From Neobacillus bataviensis (lineage in GTDB: Bacteria; Bacillota; Bacilli; Bacillales_B; DSM-18226), in contig NZ_JAHXYW010000013.1 in the NCBI RefSeq assembly GCF_019969725.1, forward strand, positions 1-64,000: a DNA stretch of 64,000 nt, given 5' to 3'. The translations under genes and the position numbers were made by a program. The notes under the pieces were generated by a model. It was not told the DNA's origin and did no database searches. It saw only the letters and a program-made list of their open reading frames with translations. Shown one piece after another: positions 59,854 to 64,000 of this stretch (positions are counted from its first letter, which is position 1; every line of letters begins with the position of its first letter).

Positions 59854-60261
59854 AGTCTTTCAAAAATAAAAGGAGAAGTATCCAACATTGAGACGCAATC
59901 ATAACTACTTAAAACATTGAAAGCCACAATCTCTAGCCAAATCAAGGGATTGTGGTTTTTTATTTATTTAATAAAATTTGTTAATACCCAAAAATTCCAA
60001 GTTGAAATAAAATTGTAATATTAAAAATACTTATTTGCCAAAATATGATGTTATACTTCTAATATAGATGAAATAGGATGATATTGGGTATTATCCATGC
60101 TTATAGTCTCACATACATATAGACCAATAGTTAGATTGGATATTACATTACATAGATAATGAGAAACGAAGTAGAAATTGGCAGTTTTTTTCTAGTCTTC
60201 AAAGATAAATTTCTATAACACTAGATATTTTGAATCTTTTTTAGAGGGCAGGGGAACAGAT
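59854..60261. other. gene-free interval before the NlpC/P60 gene
   Basis: This 400-bp AT-rich gap holds a terminator (59922) and presumably the promoter of the endopeptidase gene. No other gene or known RNA is seen. Confidence 0.45.
59922..59962 (+). terminator. terminator of phaQ-phaP
   Basis: CCACAATC and GATTGTGG pair with a further AAATCAAGG inside, followed by TTTTTTATTT. Confidence 0.75.
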
Positions 60262-61449
60262 TTGCATAAAAAACTAATGCCATTTAGTGCTGCGCTAATT
60301 TTTTTACTTGGTAGCTTTAGTGTAATGCCGGGGTCGGATGTTAAGGCAGAGGGGATAAATAGTATTCAGAATCAAAGATCAGGAATCCAAAATGAACTGA
60401 ACAAAACGAATGAGGAAATTACTAAGGTTCAAGATGAACTTACAAAGCTGACAGAACAAATCGAAAGAGTTGATCAGGCAATTATTGATAATAATAATAT
60501 GATCGTCCAGACCGAAGCAAAAGTAATCGCTTCAAAGAAGGAAGTAGAAGAGTTAGTGAAAGAGGTTTCTAGCATAAAAGGAAGAATAGACAAACGTAAT
60601 GAAATAATAAAAAAGCGAGCCCTCTCTTTTCAAGAAAGTGGTGGAAAGGTAAGTTACATAGATGTGTTCCTAGGTTCCTCGAGTTTCAGGGATTTTGTAG
60701 ACAGATTGGGAGCAGTGGCAACCATTGTGGAAGCAGATCAAGATCTTGTTAGGCAGCATAAAGAGGATCAGATTGATGTCGAAAGGAAACAATTGACTGT
60801 AGAAGAGAAACTTGCTGACCTAAATAGTTTAAAAACCGAGCTTGAGGGTATGCAGGCCCTTATTTTAGAACAAAAACAGCAGAATGACGCTTTAAAGGAA
60901 GAGCTAAAATTAAAGGAACAGGAAAAACTCAATGAAAAGGCAAATTTGCAGCAACAGGATAGTAATTTAGCTGTAAAAGAAACTGACTTATTGGCAACGG
61001 GATCCTTTTCTTCTGATCCTTCAAGTGTGAATTTTTCAATACCAATATCACCAAATGAAGCAATCAATATAGTTATCCATGCCGGAGAAAAATATATTGG
61101 AAACTCAGTTTATGTTTTTGGAGGCGGCAGGAATGCGGCCGATATAGCCAATGGCAGATTCGATTGCTCTGCATTTGTATCTTGGGCATTTGCTCAGGCA
61201 GGGATTAAAGTAGGCGCACACACAGATATTTTAAAAAATACAGGTACAAGAGTTCCGTATAGTGATGCACGCCCCGGGGACATGGTATTTTTTGATACTT
61301 ATAAAATTGACGGCCATGTTGGCATTTATCTTGGTGACGGAAAATTTATTGGTTCACAAAGTTCTACCGGTATTGCTATTGCTGATTTGAGTTCAGGGTA
61401 CTACGCAAAGAAATTTAATGGACGTGTAATGAGAGTTATTAATGACTAA
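60262..61449 (+). CDS. coiled-coil NlpC/P60 peptidoglycan endopeptidase
   Basis: This 395-residue exported protein has a signal (LMPFSAALIFLLGSFSVMPG), a long coiled coil to about residue 240 (PcsB/CwlO-like), a linker and an NlpC/P60 catalytic domain. The catalytic Cys302 is in RFDCSAFVSWAFAQAG and the histidine in DGHVGIYLGDGK. It probably cuts D,L-peptide bonds in the wall during growth. The TTG start at 60262 is 12 bases after AGGGCAGGGGAA, which is slightly long. It is CwlO-like by layout, but the gene name is not certain. Confidence 0.85.
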   Translation: MHKKLMPFSAALIFLLGSFSVMPGSDVKAEGINSIQNQRSGIQNELNKTNEEITKVQDELTKLTEQIERVDQAIIDNNNMIVQTEAKVIASKKEVEELVKEVSSIKGRIDKRNEIIKKRALSFQESGGKVSYIDVFLGSSSFRDFVDRLGAVATIVEADQDLVRQHKEDQIDVERKQLTVEEKLADLNSLKTELEGMQALILEQKQQNDALKEELKLKEQEKLNEKANLQQQDSNLAVKETDLLATGSFSSDPSSVNFSIPISPNEAINIVIHAGEKYIGNSVYVFGGGRNAADIANGRFDCSAFVSWAFAQAGIKVGAHTDILKNTGTRVPYSDARPGDMVFFDTYKIDGHVGIYLGDGKFIGSQSSTGIAIADLSSGYYAKKFNGRVMRVIND

Positions 61450-61455
61450 ATCAAA

Positions 61456-61490
61456 GAAAAGAAGCGATCCATAAATGGCATCGCTTCTTT
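61456..61490. terminator. bidirectional terminator
   Basis: AAGAAGCGAT and ATCGCTTCTT form a perfect 10-bp stem with CCATAAATGGC loop between convergent genes. Confidence 0.85.
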
Positions 61491-61491
61491 A

Positions 61492-62064
61492 TTATGGCTG
61501 TTTTAAGCTTAGTAGCCCTTCAAGTACGGTTTGCACTTGGATTAGTTCTGCTTCGGCTTTTGGCTCTAACTCGACTTGACCTCCTTCATCGTTGCTTAAC
61601 TTAAATTGAGGTAGGTTTGAGTTTCCTGTAGTAATTTTATGTGACAATAATTTAACATTTTTGAGTCCGATATTTCCGTTATCAGGAAGATAATTCTCAG
61701 TAAATACAGCGTTTGTAACACTTACGCTAAGATTATCAAAATGAACTGTTTCATTTAGAGTCATGTCAAGCGTTACAATCCCATTTGGAGTTTTAACTAA
61801 TTTTTTAATGGTTAAGCCTTCTGCTGTAAGATTTTTGAATTTTATTTCGAGCATTGGCAGATCCTTTTGTTGGGATGTATCACCAGCTATCATCGATGGG
61901 ACACTCATAGTACCATCCATTTGTGTTGCTTCAATAATAAATCCAATAATCGTTGAATTACTGGCAAAACTGACCTTATTAGGAATCAAGAGCCCGCCAA
62001 TTATTAGGAAAAATATGATTACAAACTTATAAGCATTACTTCTACATGTCAATGACATCACCAT
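61492..62064 (-). CDS. DUF6230-like exported protein
   Basis: This 190-residue protein has an N-terminal signal or anchor (KFVIIFFLIIGGLLIPNKVSFA) and a beta-rich domain (IVTLDMTLNETVHFDNLSVS). With its upstream neighbour (DUF6114-like) it matches a gene pair known in Gram-positive bacteria. The exact family is recalled from layout and not confirmed. The start has only a weak ribosome site; a second in-frame ATG is two codons downstream. Confidence 0.6.
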   Translation of the reverse strand: MVMSLTCRSNAYKFVIIFFLIIGGLLIPNKVSFASNSTIIGFIIEATQMDGTMSVPSMIAGDTSQQKDLPMLEIKFKNLTAEGLTIKKLVKTPNGIVTLDMTLNETVHFDNLSVSVTNAVFTENYLPDNGNIGLKNVKLLSHKITTGNSNLPQFKLSNDEGGQVELEPKAEAELIQVQTVLEGLLSLKQP

Positions 62065-62087
62065 TCTTATCTAATCCGTTGGATGCA

Positions 62088-62531
62088 CTATTGTTCTGAA
62101 ATTGTTTCTTTACCCGAAGCAACCTCTACTTCGGCAAATTTATTTTCATTTGGCTGATGGATTGCCTCACTAGTCCCAAGCTCAGGCTTCCAGGCTATAA
62201 GCATTGAACCGCCAACAATGCCAAGAATTGTTCCAAGTAATAAACCGCCCAATGCCCCCAAAATCGATAAAACAGAAGAGAAAATCGCTAAAACTCCGAG
62301 AAGTGTTGAAAGTTTTGGCATAATATGCCCTAGCACCCCTAATAACAATGTTAGGCCCCCTAAGAAGAAGCCTGCAAACAAAATATTTCCTGGGGTTGCA
62401 GCTAGTTCATAAAGTTGTGCTGGAACATATAAAATGATTATTCCTGAAAGGATGCACAAGGTTGCCCCCCAAAAAGGGCGCCTTGATCTCCATTTTTTAA
62501 ACCTCTCGCGTTTTGAATAAGTAGAGTTCAT
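62088..62531 (-). CDS. DUF6114-like membrane protein
   Basis: This 147-residue membrane protein begins RFKKWRSRRPFWGATLCI (the RRPFWG motif of DUF6114) and has four hydrophobic helices. Homologues usually accompany DUF6230 proteins. It is 23 bp before the gene at 61492. Function unknown. Confidence 0.7.
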   Translation of the reverse strand: MNSTYSKRERFKKWRSRRPFWGATLCILSGIIILYVPAQLYELAATPGNILFAGFFLGGLTLLLGVLGHIMPKLSTLLGVLAIFSSVLSILGALGGLLLGTILGIVGGSMLIAWKPELGTSEAIHQPNENKFAEVEVASGKETISEQ

Positions 62532-62572
62532 TTTTTATCATCCTTACTCAAATTTTCTATGTTGATATTTTT

Positions 62573-62790
62573 TTAGTTGCTTGGAATTTCAAAATACACC
62601 TTCATATTGGATAAAGAAACTTTATCCTGCCATAAATACAAGGTTTTCAATTCACCATTATTAATAGTAATGGTGTTCGCGCTTTGAGTGAAGCCTGTGG
62701 CGGCTTGTGTTATAGGGTCTTTATCTGCAACATAAGTTTCTTTCATTTTCATATTTGTAAATTCAGCATCTCCGCCATCAATTAAATAAT
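62573..62790 (-). pseudogene. 3' remnant of an unidentified minus-strand gene
   Basis: The minus frame ending at TAA (62573-62575) reads DGGDAEFTNMKMKETYVADK, then TGFTQSANTITINNGELKTL and MKVYFEIPSN. The upstream part is missing: a TAA interrupts the frame near 62800, exactly where the plus-strand gene begins to make sense. It may be an exported beta-rich protein similar to the adjacent genes. Confidence 0.6.
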
Positions 62791-63348
62791 GAGGAAGTTA
62801 AAGTAATCGCTGAGAAAATTACCAATATCCCAGTTCTTAATGAAAGTATTGTTAAACTTAAATCACAAGGGCACGAAATGAAAAATTTCCAGCCAATTTA
62901 TATACCTGTTGCCGAAAAAGATCTCCCTGAAAAATATGTAAAGAAGTTTGAACTGTCTTCCTTAATTATTGTTCCTATCTATGTTCCGGAGGAAGGAAAA
63001 ATAATTGGAGGGGTTGTATTAGACCAAGGTCCAGGAAATCATTTTACGGTAGATACAAGTCTTTATCCAGCATTAATGAAATTTGGTCAAAGCTCTGGTG
63101 AATTGTTATCTAAATTTATCCAAGCCGAAATTAAACAACCAAATTTATCTGAAAAAAGTTCGGTTACCTTGTCTCCGAGAGAAACGGAAATTATTAAGCT
63201 TTTGGCAGATGGTGCTTCAACAGCAGAGGCAGCCTTAAAGCTTTATTTGAGCGCATTTACAGTAAGAGACTATATTTCAAATATTATGAAAAGGCTAAAT
63301 GCACAAAATAGGACTGAAGTTGCGGTGAAAGCGATTCGAATGGGTTAA
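62791..63348 (+). pseudogene. 5'-truncated LuxR/NarL-type regulator
   Basis: The open frame from 62791 encodes residues such as EEVKVIAEKITNIPVL, then a GAF-like middle (LIIVPIYVPEEGKIIGGVVL) and a LuxR helix-turn-helix (LSPRETEIIKLLADGASTAE, then LSAFTVRDYISNIMKRL). No start codon or ribosome site precedes the frame, which begins at the junction with the remnant at 62573. An internal ATG at 62878 is not preceded by a convincing site. A functional shorter regulator is possible. Confidence 0.6.
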
Positions 63349-63448
63349 TTGAATAATATTCTTCTTGCTATCAAGTTGGAAAATGAGTAAAATAGGAAAG
63401 TTCATTGAAATAATTATTTTGGAACAAATAGTTAGGAGATTTCACTAC

Positions 63449-64000
63449 ATGGATTTACTTATGATCTTAAAAGCAATTATTTTAGGGCTGGTGGAAGGAG
63501 TAACTGAATTTGCTCCTGTTTCGTCAACAGGCCATATGATTATTGTCGATGATATGTGGCTAAAGTCAGAAGCGTTTTTAACAAAGCACGGCGCTAATAC
63601 CTTTAAGGTAGTTATTCAACTTGGTTCGATATTAGCAGTTGTGGTTACCTTTAAAGACCGATTTATTGAAATGTTAGGATTAGGGAGATTTATTAAGCAT
63701 AAAAATCCAAGTCAAGGACGGCTTAAATTATCTCAGGTTATAGTAGGGTTAATTCCTGCAGGTGTTCTAGGGGTTTTGTTTAATGATTATATCGACGAAC
63801 ACCTATTCTCTACTAAAACTGTTTTAATTGGCCTCGTAATTGGCGCTGTGTTTATGATCCTTGCTGATATTATCGGACCGAAGAAGCCTAAAACGCAAAC
63901 TGTAGATCAAATCACATATGGACAGGCAATAGCAGTTGGTATTTTTCAATGCTTCTCTTTATGGCCGGGATTCTCACGTTCAGGATCCACTATATCAGGT
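63449..64000 (+). CDS. uppP: undecaprenyl-diphosphatase (partial, runs off the right edge)
   Basis: The first 184 residues of a BacA/UppP membrane enzyme that recycles undecaprenyl carrier and gives bacitracin resistance. The motif EGVTEFAPVSSTGHM is at 16-30, with the second signature SLWPGFSRSGSTISG at the edge. The ATG at 63449 follows TAGGAGATTTCACTAC. It may be regulated by its own promoter. Confidence 0.93.
   Translation, partial: MDLLMILKAIILGLVEGVTEFAPVSSTGHMIIVDDMWLKSEAFLTKHGANTFKVVIQLGSILAVVVTFKDRFIEMLGLGRFIKHKNPSQGRLKLSQVIVGLIPAGVLGVLFNDYIDEHLFSTKTVLIGLVIGAVFMILADIIGPKKPKTQTVDQITYGQAIAVGIFQCFSLWPGFSRSGSTISG

Overview
The window looks like a Bacillaceae chromosome. It has AT-rich DNA, strong AGGAGG-type ribosome sites with frequent TTG/GTG starts, a DesKR pair, a class IV polyhydroxyalkanoate (PHA) system, a YjcZ-type mini-protein, an IDEAL-domain protein and a LexA-type box. 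The PHA genes point towards a Neobacillus/Priestia/Bacillus-like organism. The genus is inference.

Region 1 (1 to about 22.05 kb) is accessory DNA. It opens with a GC-rich, apparently transferred TetR/oxidoreductase cassette (257-1949) and a monooxygenase gene. After a cold-shock gene comes a small island with an AbiH abortive-infection gene, two unknown proteins, a P-loop/zinc mini-protein and a serine resolvase, interspersed with copies of a short dispersed repeat. Next are several decaying genes (a PASTA protein, a Trp/Cys/Gly repeat protein, an ATP-dependent DNA ligase and a tyrosine-recombinase fragment), two LGFP-repeat proteins, an SOS-box yolD gene, a repressor with a run of ribbon-helix-helix-like proteins, and a 1374-residue NTPase whose C-terminus looks like a PD-(D/E)XK nuclease. 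This giant gene is the best candidate for an undescribed defence system. The region ends at the 3' half of a tRNA-Val(GAC)-like sequence with its terminator and clustered direct and inverted repeats. That is the layout of an integrative-element attachment site, so much of the left part may be an integrated element.

Region 2 (22.2-32.3 kb) is core-like: a cytochrome c lipoprotein, trpB, a hydrolase, then PHA locus 1 (acyl-CoA ligase, SDR reductase, two helical accessory proteins, phaR, phaC, convergent hydrolase, phaP).

Region 3 (32.3-53.4 kb) holds desKR, a hydrolase, an IDEAL protein, a LysR regulator, a YkoGHI-like two-component/PepSY group with an odd repeat protein, pabB-pabA-pabC, a nucleotidyltransferase, a YczE-like membrane protein, an aminotransferase, a CoxG-like protein, a cadherin-like secreted protein, ppc, and adhE with a FadR-like box upstream.

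Region 4 (53.5-59.9 kb) is PHA locus 2, a diverged copy of locus 1 in the same order. It lacks the reductase but carries the PadR-type repressor phaQ. A nearly identical palindrome overlaps the phaQ-phaP promoter here and the phaP promoter in locus 1, so one PhaQ probably controls both phasin genes.

Region 5 (59.9-64 kb) has an NlpC/P60 endopeptidase, two probable DUF6230/DUF6114 genes, a deletion-type junction joining two truncated genes at about 62.79 kb, and the start of uppP.
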